Assembly (NCBI RefSeq): GCF_000711735.1 | Contig: NZ_JONL01000008.1 | Coordinates: 181,556 to 245,555 of the forward strand | DNA: 64,000 nt | Direction: 5' to 3' | Source of the DNA: Maridesulfovibrio frigidus DSM 17176 | GTDB taxonomy: Bacteria > Desulfobacterota > Desulfovibrionia > Desulfovibrionales > Desulfovibrionaceae | Part shown: piece by piece, positions 26,177-34,659 of the stretch | Layout: the number at the start of each line of letters is the position of its first letter | How positions within the stretch are numbered: position 1 is the first letter of the stretch | The notes under the pieces: model-generated | Databases searched by the model: none | Told to the model about the DNA's origin: nothing | What the model saw: the letters and a program-made list of their open reading frames with translations, nothing else | Position numbers and translations under genes: made by a program

Positions 26177-27415
26177 TCAGGGTGTGGAAAAAGAAAAGAA
26201 AAATTTCAACATTCCGAACACAATGTCATCGTTACCATTATTTGCCATAGAATTCGAGACATAAGTTAAATCCGGGACGATGGAGAAATTAGTATTTAAT
26301 TTAATCTCATAGAAGGTTTCATAGTGTAACTCCATATCCTTGTTGGTGGTGTGCTTGTTGCCTTGCACTCCACCTGCCGCTACGCCCCAAACATCCGCAT
26401 CCCTACCGGGAAGACAGCCCTGCCAGTTAGTGCCGACTGACCAACTCCAGGTGATGTTGTTAACAGCTCCGTTGCCCTTTCCTACTCTCGCAAAGACACC
26501 GAAGTCTTCGGTTAGATTTTGGTCCATGTTAAAGGCAAATCCCCAGTTCGCGGATTCTCCGTTTTCATCAAGCCGTGGCTGGGTGTAGGTGTTTGTCCAG
26601 CCGAAAATGCGATAGTTCCCCGGTAAGTTTCCGAAGGAAGGTGAGTACGTAAACTGAGCGCCCAGAAAAGGATCATCGGTAAGGTTCTCAAATCCTTGTT
26701 TCTGTTCACTCCGTTCAAGAACAGATTTGCTAGTCGATTGTGCTAGAAGAGTCATCTTAAATATTTTTGCAGGGCTGAATCCGAAGGCAATAATGGGGTG
26801 ATTTTCATCTATAGTATCAAAAATAGGCTCGTTATTGAATATTGTATTTGTGAACTGAGTCTGCCCACTACCGGCAAAGCGGTTCTCATCAATAAAGGCT
26901 TCGGGTTCAGACCAGCCGAGAGTTACGTAATATTTGTCTTTCCCGAAATGCTGGGTGTATAAAACATCTGAAATTGAAACTTGACCGCCCGCAGTGGTTC
27001 TTGATGCCAGTGAGTTCAGAGGGGTTGCAACCATTCCACGGTTTACTGGATTGTTATAGGTGTCGGCTCGTCCACCTTGCATTTGTATGAATACATGCCC
27101 ATTTTCAGTAGGGTCCCAGTTCACGCGTAGCCTAGCCTTAACCGCGAGATAGTTTTTACTGTCTTTGTCATCACCGTCAATGGTCGCACCGGAGTATCCC
27201 TGCCAGTAAGCAAGTACGTCACCATCCACTGTTAGGGGGCCGGTGGCATTTTGAACTTCTCTCCAAGTCTCTTTGAACTCATCCATGAATCCGATTTCTC
27301 TCTCGTGAGCGCGCCCATACAGGTCGAGCTGTTTGTGGAGATTATTGGATGTGTAAGCGAGACATATGGATGGTATCAAAACAAATAACAGTACAAGGGA
27401 GCAAATTCTTGTCAT
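26177..27415 (-). CDS. Carbohydrate-selective porin, OprB-like
   Basis: A 412-residue outer-membrane protein. A signal peptide ends near ICLAYTS. The rest alternates polar and hydrophobic residues as expected for a beta barrel, with family blocks such as NGHVFIQMQGG, YYVTLGWSEPEAF and the late ETFYEIKLNTNFSIVPDL. OprB-type porins let sugars cross the outer membrane. The specific solute cannot be assigned. It sits between pncC (14 bases upstream) and thpR in a probable operon. Confidence 0.82.
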   Translation of the reverse strand: MTRICSLVLLFVLIPSICLAYTSNNLHKQLDLYGRAHEREIGFMDEFKETWREVQNATGPLTVDGDVLAYWQGYSGATIDGDDKDSKNYLAVKARLRVNWDPTENGHVFIQMQGGRADTYNNPVNRGMVATPLNSLASRTTAGGQVSISDVLYTQHFGKDKYYVTLGWSEPEAFIDENRFAGSGQTQFTNTIFNNEPIFDTIDENHPIIAFGFSPAKIFKMTLLAQSTSKSVLERSEQKQGFENLTDDPFLGAQFTYSPSFGNLPGNYRIFGWTNTYTQPRLDENGESANWGFAFNMDQNLTEDFGVFARVGKGNGAVNNITWSWSVGTNWQGCLPGRDADVWGVAAGGVQGNKHTTNKDMELHYETFYEIKLNTNFSIVPDLTYVSNSMANNGNDDIVFGMLKFFFSFSTP

Positions 27416-27429
27416 GGATGGTTACCGAT

Positions 27430-27906
27430 TCAGCTTTTTTGAAGGATGTTTAAGAGACGTTCTAATATAGTGTGCAGGCTCTGCTGCTTTACGCTCATCC
27501 GGTCCCCGGAGAATAAAAATTTTTCTGAATATGTAGTTCCGCCAACATGCCAGCCCATCCAAACGGTTCCTACAGGCTTTTCAGGAGTACCGCCCGTAGG
27601 CCCTGCAACTCCCGATAAAGATATTCCCACGTCAACACCGACTGTCTTGCATACCCCCTCAGCCATCTCTCTGACTGTAGGTTCACTGACAGCTCCATGT
27701 TTCATTATGATAGGTTTAGGGACGTGAAGAAGCGACATTTTAACCTCATTAGAATACGCAACTACGGCCCCTGAGAACCAGGCGGAGCTACCTGAAAAAT
27801 CTGTTAGAGTAGCGGACACTAGGCCGCCTGTGCAAGATTCGGCGGTTGCCATCGTCCACTTTTTAGCGACAAGAAGATTCCCGATTTGGGGTACGATATT
27901 TTTCAT
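27430..27906 (-). CDS. pncC: Nicotinamide-nucleotide amidase PncC (CinA C-terminal type)
   Basis: A 158-residue stand-alone CinA C-terminal domain. Motifs: AESCTGGLVSATLTD with the probable catalytic serine, FSGAVVAYSNEVK, GAVSEPTVREMAEG and SGVAGPTGG. The enzyme deamidates nicotinamide mononucleotide to nicotinic acid mononucleotide, recycling the pyridine ring for NAD. The N-terminal CinA domain is absent, as in many proteobacterial PncC proteins. Gene order suggests cotranscription with the porin. Confidence 0.93.
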   Translation of the reverse strand: MKNIVPQIGNLLVAKKWTMATAESCTGGLVSATLTDFSGSSAWFSGAVVAYSNEVKMSLLHVPKPIIMKHGAVSEPTVREMAEGVCKTVGVDVGISLSGVAGPTGGTPEKPVGTVWMGWHVGGTTYSEKFLFSGDRMSVKQQSLHTILERLLNILQKS

Positions 27907-27963
27907 TTAGTAACTCTATACTGATTTGAACAGTATTTAAAGAGGGAAAGGGGGCCGTTTCAG

Positions 27964-28683
27964 CTATTTAATTGGAGGCGTTGGATTGAATTTATTTATA
28001 ACTTTTCCGAATGTCCCGTCTAGTTTCATTTCTTTAATAGTTTTGACTATTTGTGGGATCATGGAGGCATGCTTTTTATTAACGTATAGGTATAAATTAC
28101 TTACGACTATTGCAGGAGATAGAGGGTAGACAGAGGTTATGTTTAATTTTTTGAGCATCACTGAGCCTGTATGCAACCCAAAAACACCTACATCAGCCCG
28201 TTTCTTTTCCAAGAATAAAAATAGCGCTTTTTCATTCCTGACCTGGGTAACTGATTTGGCTGTGCTAAGCTCACGTTCACAATTTTTCCAACCTTTAACC
28301 CATGCCACGCGGTAAGGTAGTAAACTTTTCCAGCCGTCAATTTTGATATTTTTATTATGGGAGAATGCTACAATCGTGTTCGCGAAGAATGGTTCTGGAA
28401 CTTTGATAAGATTTGGATATGATTTGGAAATTCCTTCAGTGCGCAGAAAGTTTCCATCCTGAGTGCCCGCATTGGCGTTATAAAGAGATCTCTCAGATGG
28501 CATCGGCATGACATCAATTTTTATGCCCATCCGCTCGAAACATATTGTGAGCAGTTCTTCCATTGCTTTAGTTCTGTTGTCATTTAGGGGATCGCCCGTA
28601 GTAAACGACATGCTTGTAGTTCCAGCAACAGCAGGCATTGTGAATAGGAAGTTTAAGATGATAAGTAATACTAGATAGCGCAT
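27964..28683 (-). CDS. Periplasmic solute-binding-like protein (SBP_bac_3 type)
   Basis: A 239-residue exported protein with a signal peptide ending near VAG at residue 21. The layout matches family-3 binding proteins: an early GDPLNDNRTKAMEELL region, then PEPFFANTIVAF and KRADVGVFGLHTG. There is no permease or ATPase gene beside it. In many related bacteria such solitary proteins are divergent members whose ligand is unknown. It may share a transcript with pncC, 57 bases downstream. The GGAG site upstream of the ATG supports the start. Confidence 0.75.
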   Translation of the reverse strand: MRYLVLLIILNFLFTMPAVAGTTSMSFTTGDPLNDNRTKAMEELLTICFERMGIKIDVMPMPSERSLYNANAGTQDGNFLRTEGISKSYPNLIKVPEPFFANTIVAFSHNKNIKIDGWKSLLPYRVAWVKGWKNCERELSTAKSVTQVRNEKALFLFLEKKRADVGVFGLHTGSVMLKKLNITSVYPLSPAIVVSNLYLYVNKKHASMIPQIVKTIKEMKLDGTFGKVINKFNPTPPIK

Positions 28684-28921
28684 CTTTGAAGGATCTCCAG
28701 TTTATGCTTAACAAAGTGGCTGTTTTTTCTTTTCCTTATGCTAATACATTGCATACAAAAGACATATTGAAAAGTAAATGGTAACTGGTCAGGAACTGGA
28801 ATCATCATATACTTGCTATGGAAAGTGATAGGGCATACTTAATTGAGACTGTTTCTGTTATTTTATGTGCGGGTTGTTTTTAGATTGGCTTTTTATTTTT
28901 AAATTGGTGTTAAGTAGATCA

Positions 28922-29329
28922 ATGAAATTAAGAAAATGTATTGATTTTTATTGGGAGCGCCATCAGGGCCACTGGAACTGGATTCTGGAGGTGTTGTCAT
29001 TTTGTGCGTTTTTATTGGCACTATGGGAACATTCGATATTTATATTTTTGATTGCGGCTGGTGGTTTTATCGGGTCCCTAAGAAAGCTTCCCGATCCGAC
29101 ACCCCCTTTTGAACATGTTGAAAAAATCCTTGATACAGAACGGATGTGGCTTGCTTCTCCGTGGGGCTGGAAAAAGGGATTGCAAATATTTGGTCTTGTT
29201 TCCGGCTTTGTTTTTGTGTTTGCCGCATGCTGGTTTGGGAGCATGATGTCCTTGCTTTTATTTGTTGGACTTTGCGTAAATATTTGGTGCGTTCACTCCA
29301 ATAAATTGATGGGAATAGATGATCTTTAA
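28922..29329 (+). CDS. Small integral membrane protein of unknown function
   Basis: A 135-residue protein with a hydrophilic start (KLRKCIDFYWERHQGHWNW) and about three to four membrane spans in two hydrophobic blocks (about 22-50 and 85-125). Between them is a Pro- and Trp-rich loop with SPWGWKKG. I do not recognise the family. An in-frame ATG at 28865 would add 19 mostly hydrophobic residues; neither start has a convincing ribosome site, so the start is open. It stands alone before serS. Confidence 0.62.
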   Translation: MKLRKCIDFYWERHQGHWNWILEVLSFCAFLLALWEHSIFIFLIAAGGFIGSLRKLPDPTPPFEHVEKILDTERMWLASPWGWKKGLQIFGLVSGFVFVFAACWFGSMMSLLLFVGLCVNIWCVHSNKLMGIDDL

Positions 29330-29420
29330 ATGTTTTTGTCAGAACTTGATTAAAAATCCCCTTTATTAGTGTGCCGACATTGGTTACAGCAGGGGCAATG
29401 ATTTATATGAGGAGAACTAA

Positions 29421-30701
29421 ATGCTCGATTTAAAATTTGTTCGTAATAATTTGGACGTAGTCCGTGAAAGCCTTGAAAAAAGAAATTCAAAGCTGGATGT
29501 TAAAGAGTTTGAAAGGCTTGATGGGCAGCGCAGAGAACTTCTTCAGGAAGTTGAGGTGCTGAAGGCCGAACGAAACACCACGTCCGGTGATATTGCTAAG
29601 ATCAAACGCGAAGGCGGAAGCGCTGATGAAATTATTGCCCGTATGGGTGAGCTTTCAGGTAAGATCAAAGCTCTTGATGAAGATTTAAAAGATATTGAAG
29701 CCGCAGAACATGATTGGCTCGTATCTGTTCCTAATATTCCGGATGATTCAGTACCACTCGGCTCAAGTGAAGCTGATAATCCTGTTACAAGAGTGTGGGG
29801 CGAGAAGCCTGTAATGGACTTTGAGCCACGCGAGCATTGGGATCTTGCTGTTGAACTTGGCGGCGTTGATTTTGAACGCGCAGCTAAACTCACAGGAGCT
29901 CGTTTTGCTGTTCTGCGTAAATGGGGTGCAAGGCTTGAAAGAGCGTTGACTTCATTCATGGTCGACATTCAGACAATAGAGCACGGCTATACTGAAATCA
30001 TTCCACCATATATTGTTAATCGCGATTCATTATATGGAACAGGACAGCTACCTAAGTTTGCAGAAGACTTATTTAAGCTTGAGGATTCAGAATATTTCTT
30101 GATTCCAACAGCAGAAGTCCCGCTAACGAATCTTCATAGAGATGAAGTCCTTGATGAAACTGAGCTTTCAGTTGCGTATTGCGCCGCTACTCCATGTTTT
30201 CGTTCTGAAGCTGGATCGTACGGTAAAGATACAAAAGGTTTAATTCGTCAGCACCAGTTCCATAAAGTGGAAATGGTACGTTTTGCTCATCCTGATAAAT
30301 CTTTCGATGAACTTGAGTTGATGACTTCTCATGCAGAAGAAATCCTTAAGAGACTCAATCTACATTACAGAGTAATTACTCTTTGTACTGGAGATATGGG
30401 ATTTGGATCAACGAAAACTTACGATCTGGAAGTTTGGCTTCCCGGTCAGGATCAGTACCGCGAAATCTCATCTGTTTCAAACTGCGGAGACTTTCAGGCT
30501 CGCAGAGCAAACATTAAGTTCAAGTCCAAGGGCGTTAAGAAAGCACAATTCGTGCATACTCTTAATGGGTCTGGTTTAGCGGTAGGTCGTACTTTCGTTG
30601 CTGTAGTTGAAAACTATCAGCAAGCAGACGGCTCAATAGTAATTCCAGAAGCTCTACGCCCATATATGGGCGGCTTAGAAGTTATTACGGCTGAGAGCTA
30701 A
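29421..30701 (+). CDS. serS: Seryl-tRNA synthetase
   Basis: A 426-residue class II aminoacyl-tRNA synthetase that charges tRNA-Ser and tRNA-Sec with serine. The N-terminal long coiled-coil arm (about 30-100) grips the tRNA variable arm. The class II core carries motif 2 ([21 protein letters not shown]) region and the motif 3 sequence [19 protein letters not shown]. The start has a GAGGAG site. Length is standard. A strong terminator follows. Confidence 0.98.
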   Translation: MLDLKFVRNNLDVVRESLEKRNSKLDVKEFERLDGQRRELLQEVEVLKAERNTTSGDIAKIKREGGSADEIIARMGELSGKIKALDEDLKDIEAAEHDWLVSVPNIPDDSVPLGSSEADNPVTRVWGEKPVMDFEPREHWDLAVELGGVDFERAAKLTGARFAVLRKWGARLERALTSFMVDIQTIEHGYTEIIPPYIVNRDSLYGTGQLPKFAEDLFKLEDSEYFLIPTAEVPLTNLHRDEVLDETELSVAYCAATPCFRSEAGSYGKDTKGLIRQHQFHKVEMVRFAHPDKSFDELELMTSHAEEILKRLNLHYRVITLCTGDMGFGSTKTYDLEVWLPGQDQYREISSVSNCGDFQARRANIKFKSKGVKKAQFVHTLNGSGLAVGRTFVAVVENYQQADGSIVIPEALRPYMGGLEVITAES

Positions 30702-30791
30702 AAGGACAAAATGCCAACGCGAAAGCTTCAAACGTCTAAATAGCGAAACCCCACGCCTCTTCTAAATACGAAGCACAAAAATTCCAAAATA

Positions 30792-30826
30792 AAACGCCCC
30801 TTTGAGCAATCAAAGGGGCGTTTCTT
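30792..30826 (+). terminator. Rho-independent terminator of serS
   Basis: A perfect 13-base stem (AAACGCCCCTTTG and its complement) with a six-base loop, then TTTCTT. Confidence 0.88.
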
Positions 30827-30948
30827 ATTAAACAGCAACTTTCATATCTTATAAACCTAGCCCACCCCAACTAAAAAGTTTTGGAATTCTTAGCCTCAGC
30901 CCTTAGGTGAGCTGCCTTTAGCTAATCTTAGGGATGCGGACAGTGGAA

Positions 30949-30986
30949 CAAACCTTTTCCCAAAAGGTTTTAAGCCGCCGGAGGCA
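30949..30986. repeat. Hairpin plus CCGCCGGAGGC element
   Basis: AAACCTTTT and AAAAGGTTT form a nine-base stem around CCC, followed a few bases later by the near-palindrome CCGCCGGAGGC. Similar hairpin and GCCTCCGGCGG blocks are scattered between genes in Desulfovibrionaceae genomes as I recall them. Only one copy is seen here, so calling it a dispersed repeat is inference. It may also act as a terminator for the minus-strand gene at 31019. Confidence 0.45.
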
Positions 30987-31018
30987 TAACAATAACCGCC
31001 CAATCCTCAAACCAAGCC

Positions 31019-32473
31019 TTATAAATCAAGTCCTTGTTTCTTGTATTCATTAAGTTTGTTGCGCAGGGTTCGCACGGATATTCCGAGCAAATCTGCGGCT
31101 TTGGTTCTGTTGCCGCTGGTTTTATCGAGACTTTTTACGATGAGATGTTTTTCCATCTCTGAAATAGGCATCACATCGAAATTTGTATTTGGGACTGGAG
31201 CCGTTCCGCTAGTCGGTGCGGAATCAATATTTGGATCGGAACCCGCAGGAGAGAGGGGAGCGCCTGATGGATCTGCTGGCTGGAATTGTTCATCCGGCAT
31301 CCACGCTTCGGGATCATTTAAGAAATGTTTGGACTCGATAGGGCCTGCGCCTGCAAGGAGAACCGCTCTTTCCATAAGATTCTGTAGTTCGCGGACATTT
31401 CCGGGCCATTCGTATCCAAGGAGCCAAGTTTTAGCTTCACCTGAAAATGCGAGGGGCGGTAGGCTGTATTCGCTGGAATATTTCTCGACGAAAAATTGTG
31501 CGAGCAGCATGATGTCGTCACCGCGTTGACCGAGGGCAGGCAATTTTAGCGGGATGACGTTTAGTCTGTAGAATAAATCCTGCCTGAACGTACCGTCTTT
31601 AACGGCACCTTCAATATTGCGGTTGGTCGTAGCCAGAACTCTTACATCAACCTTTACGGTTTCAACTCCGCCAACGCGGTCAATTTCCCCTTCTTGCAAC
31701 ACTCGTAAAAGCTTAGCTTGAAGGCCTAGTTCCATTTCGGTTATTTCATCCAGCAGAATGGTTCCGCCACTGGCGAGTTCAAATTTACCTAGTTTACGGC
31801 CTATTGCGCCTGTGAATGATCCTTTTTCGTGCCCGAAAAGTTCAGATTCAAGAAGATGTTCGGGAAGGGCGGCACAGTTAATGGCGACAAAGGCTTTGTC
31901 GTTTCTGTCTGAATGATGATGCAGGAATCTGGCAAACATTTCTTTACCTGTTCCAGATTCACCGGAGATAAGAACCGTCGCTTTTGATTTAGCAACTTGC
32001 TTTGCGAGGCCGAGGACCCTGAGCATTGCCGGATGGTTACCGATGACTTGATAGCGTCCTTGCGTTCCTTCTGAAGGAGCTTTGGAAGTGACTTCTTCTG
32101 GAAGAGGCTGGTCCGGGTGACGCTTTTCAGGGAGCATTAATTGAATCTTGTCCCATGAAAGAGGCTCGAGCCAATAGTCTCTAGCTCCAAGCTCAAGGAA
32201 TTTTTGAGCTTCGTCGGCTGATCCGTTACGGGAAAAAATCACTACAGGTGGAAAATTTTCTATATTAACAGCTTCAGCTAATAAGGCTTGAGCTGAATAT
32301 CCTTGCATAATCGGTCTGGTAAAAATCAGACACGGCTTAGATTTTTTAATAAAGTTTATGGCTCCGGCAAGGTTGTCGGCAAGGCCAGCCTGAAATCCTG
32401 CTTCTTTTAGGGGTGAAAAGACAGAAGTTACGGATTGGGGTTCGGCTATGAATAGTAAAGTATTATCAGGCAT
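31019..32473 (-). CDS. Sigma-54 activator of the NtrC family with a degenerate receiver
   Basis: A 484-residue enhancer-binding protein. Residues 1-125 have the fold of a receiver domain, but the key residues are gone: the acidic pair is replaced by IAEPQS, the phospho-acceptor site reads CLIFTRP, and the switch lysine is Glu103 in YWLEP. The AAA+ domain is intact: Walker A GESGTGKE (171-178), the sigma-54 loop GSFTGA (218-223, with Ser for the usual first Ala), and Walker B ILLDEI. A Fis-type helix-turn-helix lies at the end (NRTKAADLLGISVRTLRNKL). It should activate sigma-54 promoters without classical phosphorylation. Target genes are unknown. Confidence 0.93.
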   Translation of the reverse strand: MPDNTLLFIAEPQSVTSVFSPLKEAGFQAGLADNLAGAINFIKKSKPCLIFTRPIMQGYSAQALLAEAVNIENFPPVVIFSRNGSADEAQKFLELGARDYWLEPLSWDKIQLMLPEKRHPDQPLPEEVTSKAPSEGTQGRYQVIGNHPAMLRVLGLAKQVAKSKATVLISGESGTGKEMFARFLHHHSDRNDKAFVAINCAALPEHLLESELFGHEKGSFTGAIGRKLGKFELASGGTILLDEITEMELGLQAKLLRVLQEGEIDRVGGVETVKVDVRVLATTNRNIEGAVKDGTFRQDLFYRLNVIPLKLPALGQRGDDIMLLAQFFVEKYSSEYSLPPLAFSGEAKTWLLGYEWPGNVRELQNLMERAVLLAGAGPIESKHFLNDPEAWMPDEQFQPADPSGAPLSPAGSDPNIDSAPTSGTAPVPNTNFDVMPISEMEKHLIVKSLDKTSGNRTKAADLLGISVRTLRNKLNEYKKQGLDL

Positions 32474-32933
32474 GTTGATTTCATAGCTGTAAGTGGAAAC
32501 CTTTTCAACTCCAATATAATATAGAAATTGATAAAAGTGATTAAAATTTAGTTTGAAGAGAGTGTATAGTTGCTGTTAATGTCTTTTTGACCCTTTAAAA
32601 TAGCCATGTTTGAGGTGTGAGATTGAATGTTAAGTTAAATTAATATTTTTCCCTTTCTTCTATCTTGCTGATAAAACGGTAGTATTCTAATGAAAACGCA
32701 AATAAATTGAATTAAATTCCGATTAACGAAATCTTCGTTTATGTAGTAATTGATGGATTGCAGTAAAAAATAGGCTTATTTTGCCGTAATGATGAATTTG
32801 TAGCTTTTAAACTCTGCAAAATGCAAAAAAAATAGTGTTAAATTAAAATAAGTGAATACTTGCTGAAAATTTAACCATTTGATAATTCGTCAGGCTCAGT
32901 TTCAGAACAATTTTTTCAACAGGTTATACAAAA
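32474..32933. other. AT-rich intergenic region upstream of the amino-acid ABC operon
   Basis: About 460 bases with no coding frame. A small inverted repeat AACGAA-ATC-TTCGTT at 32725-32739 could be an operator. I found no clear sigma-54 or sigma-70 match by eye. It must hold promoters for the divergent sigma-54 activator and transporter genes. Confidence 0.5.
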
Positions 32934-33662
32934 GTGATAAAGTTTAACAACGTCAATAAATATTACGGTGATTACCACGCCCTTCGTGATCTTGATATTC
33001 ATATCAAGCAGGGTGAGGTAGTTGTAGTCTGTGGCCCTTCCGGTTCTGGTAAAAGCACCATGATCCGTTGTATTAATCGTCTTGAACCAATTCAGGAAGG
33101 CGAGATAATTGTAGAAGGGGTTGATGTTAACGGCCCGAGGGTGAACCTGCCTTTGCTTCGCGCAGAGATTGGATTCGTTTTTCAGTCGTTCAACCTGTAT
33201 CCGCACATGACAGTCCTGGAAAACGTAATGCTGGCGCCGACTATGGTCCGCAATATGAAACATAGGGATGCCGAAGAACTGGGAATGGAATTGCTTTCCA
33301 AGGTTAATATACCTGATAAAGCTAACGATTACCCTTCACAGCTTTCTGGCGGACAGCAGCAGCGTGTCGCCATTGCGCGCGGTCTGGCCATGCGTCCAAA
33401 TATCATGCTTTTCGATGAGCCAACTTCCGCGCTTGATCCAGAAATGATCAATGAAGTTCTGGATGTAATGAAAGCTCTTGCCCGCGAAGGGATGACCATG
33501 GTTTGTGTTACACATGAAATGGGTTTTGCCCGTGAAGTTGCCGACAGGGTAATATTTATGGACGAAGGGTCTTTAATTGAAGAAAACACGCCGGATGAGT
33601 TTTTTAACAATCCGCAGCATGATCGTTCAAAACTCTTCCTCAGCAAAATTCTCTCACATTAG
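32934..33662 (+). CDS. Polar amino-acid ABC transporter ATP-binding protein (GlnQ/AapP-like)
   Basis: A 242-residue ATPase with a GTG start. Walker A is GPSGSGKST (34-42); the family block [17 protein letters not shown], the signature [16 protein letters not shown] and the Walker [13 protein letters not shown] follow. It powers uptake of polar or acidic amino acids. The binding protein and fused permease follow on the same strand, so the operon order is ATPase, binding protein, permease. The ribosome site is weak (AGG about ten bases upstream). Confidence 0.96.
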   Translation: MIKFNNVNKYYGDYHALRDLDIHIKQGEVVVVCGPSGSGKSTMIRCINRLEPIQEGEIIVEGVDVNGPRVNLPLLRAEIGFVFQSFNLYPHMTVLENVMLAPTMVRNMKHRDAEELGMELLSKVNIPDKANDYPSQLSGGQQQRVAIARGLAMRPNIMLFDEPTSALDPEMINEVLDVMKALAREGMTMVCVTHEMGFAREVADRVIFMDEGSLIEENTPDEFFNNPQHDRSKLFLSKILSH

Positions 33663-33736
33663 ATGAAAGCGGTTTCCAATTGTCGGTGACCGCACTTTTT
33701 ATATCTTTGTTTTTATATTTCAAGCAGGAGAAAAAG

Positions 33737-34558
33737 ATGAAAAGATTAGTGACTCTGGCCCTCGCGGCCTCTTTGGTTATGGCTTTCGCAGCATCCGCTT
33801 TTGCTGGCGCAACTTATGATAAAGTAATGAAGGACAAAGTTGTCCGTACTGGTATCATGACAGACTCCATCCCCGGTGCTTTCTACAATGAAAAGAAAGA
33901 ATGGGTTGGATTTGACGTTGATATCGCAGCAGCAATCGCTAAAAAACTCGGCGTTAAACTTGATAAAGTTCCTGTCAGCAACAAAACTCGTATCGGGTTC
34001 TTGCAGCAGGGTCGTATCGATATGTCAGTTTCCAATATGACTCACAAACGTTCACGTGATGAGTCCATTGACTTTTCTATCACTTACTTCTTCGACGGAC
34101 AGAAGATGCTTGCTCCTAAAGGCAAGTTCACTTCCCTTAAAGATTTCGTAGGCAAAAGAATTGCTACCATGCAGGGCACAACTTCAGAGCTCAACGTTAA
34201 AGCTGCTCTTAAGAAGCTTGGCGATCCAGCACCGAAAGTTATCTCCTTCCAGAAAGAATCTGAGTGTTTTCAGGCTCTCCAGATGGGACGTGTTGATGCA
34301 TGGTCCACTGATTCCACAATCCTTCTCGGATATGCTGCACAGATTCCCGGCAAGTTTGAACTCGTAGGTGAATTCTTCTCCAACGAGCCTTACGGTATCG
34401 GTCTTCCACAGGACGATTCAAAGTGGCGTGATGCTGTTAACTTTGCAATCCAGGATCTTTGGATCGACGGAACTTACCAGAAGATTTATGACAAATGGTA
34501 CGGACCTGATACTAAGTACTACTTCCCAATGACTGAAAAGATTGAACTCTGGCCTTAG
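33737..34558 (+). CDS. Polar amino-acid periplasmic binding protein
   Basis: A 273-residue family-3 solute-binding protein. The signal peptide ends in ASAFAG near residue 23. Typical blocks are KEWVGFDVDIAAAIAKKLG, GRIDMSVSNMT, SRDESIDFS and EPYGIGLP. The conserved Asp and Arg positions suit binding of the alpha-amino and carboxyl groups; the side-chain specificity, possibly glutamate or glutamine, is not certain. ATG 33737 has a perfect GCAGGAG site at 33724-33730; the frame from 33680 is an upstream extension without such a site. Confidence 0.95.
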   Translation: MKRLVTLALAASLVMAFAASAFAGATYDKVMKDKVVRTGIMTDSIPGAFYNEKKEWVGFDVDIAAAIAKKLGVKLDKVPVSNKTRIGFLQQGRIDMSVSNMTHKRSRDESIDFSITYFFDGQKMLAPKGKFTSLKDFVGKRIATMQGTTSELNVKAALKKLGDPAPKVISFQKESECFQALQMGRVDAWSTDSTILLGYAAQIPGKFELVGEFFSNEPYGIGLPQDDSKWRDAVNFAIQDLWIDGTYQKIYDKWYGPDTKYYFPMTEKIELWP

Positions 34559-34591
34559 CAGGTTCATCAGTCTCACGTAATAGCGAGATCA

Positions 34592-34627
34592 GACGGGATC
34601 GATACATAGTGTCGGTCCCGTCATTTT
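34592..34627 (+). terminator. Partial terminator between binding protein and permease
   Basis: GACGGGA and TCCCGTC form a stem extended by weaker pairs around an ATA loop and followed by ATTTTT. Its place inside the transporter operon suggests partial read-through, which would make more binding protein than permease. Confidence 0.75.
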
Positions 34628-34659
34628 TAATAAAATTGAATCAATGAGAAAATTCAGCA

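Noticed and set aside
31041..31529. A 162-residue plus-strand frame
   Set aside because: It is a shadow of the sigma-54 activator, with no ribosome site or domain match.
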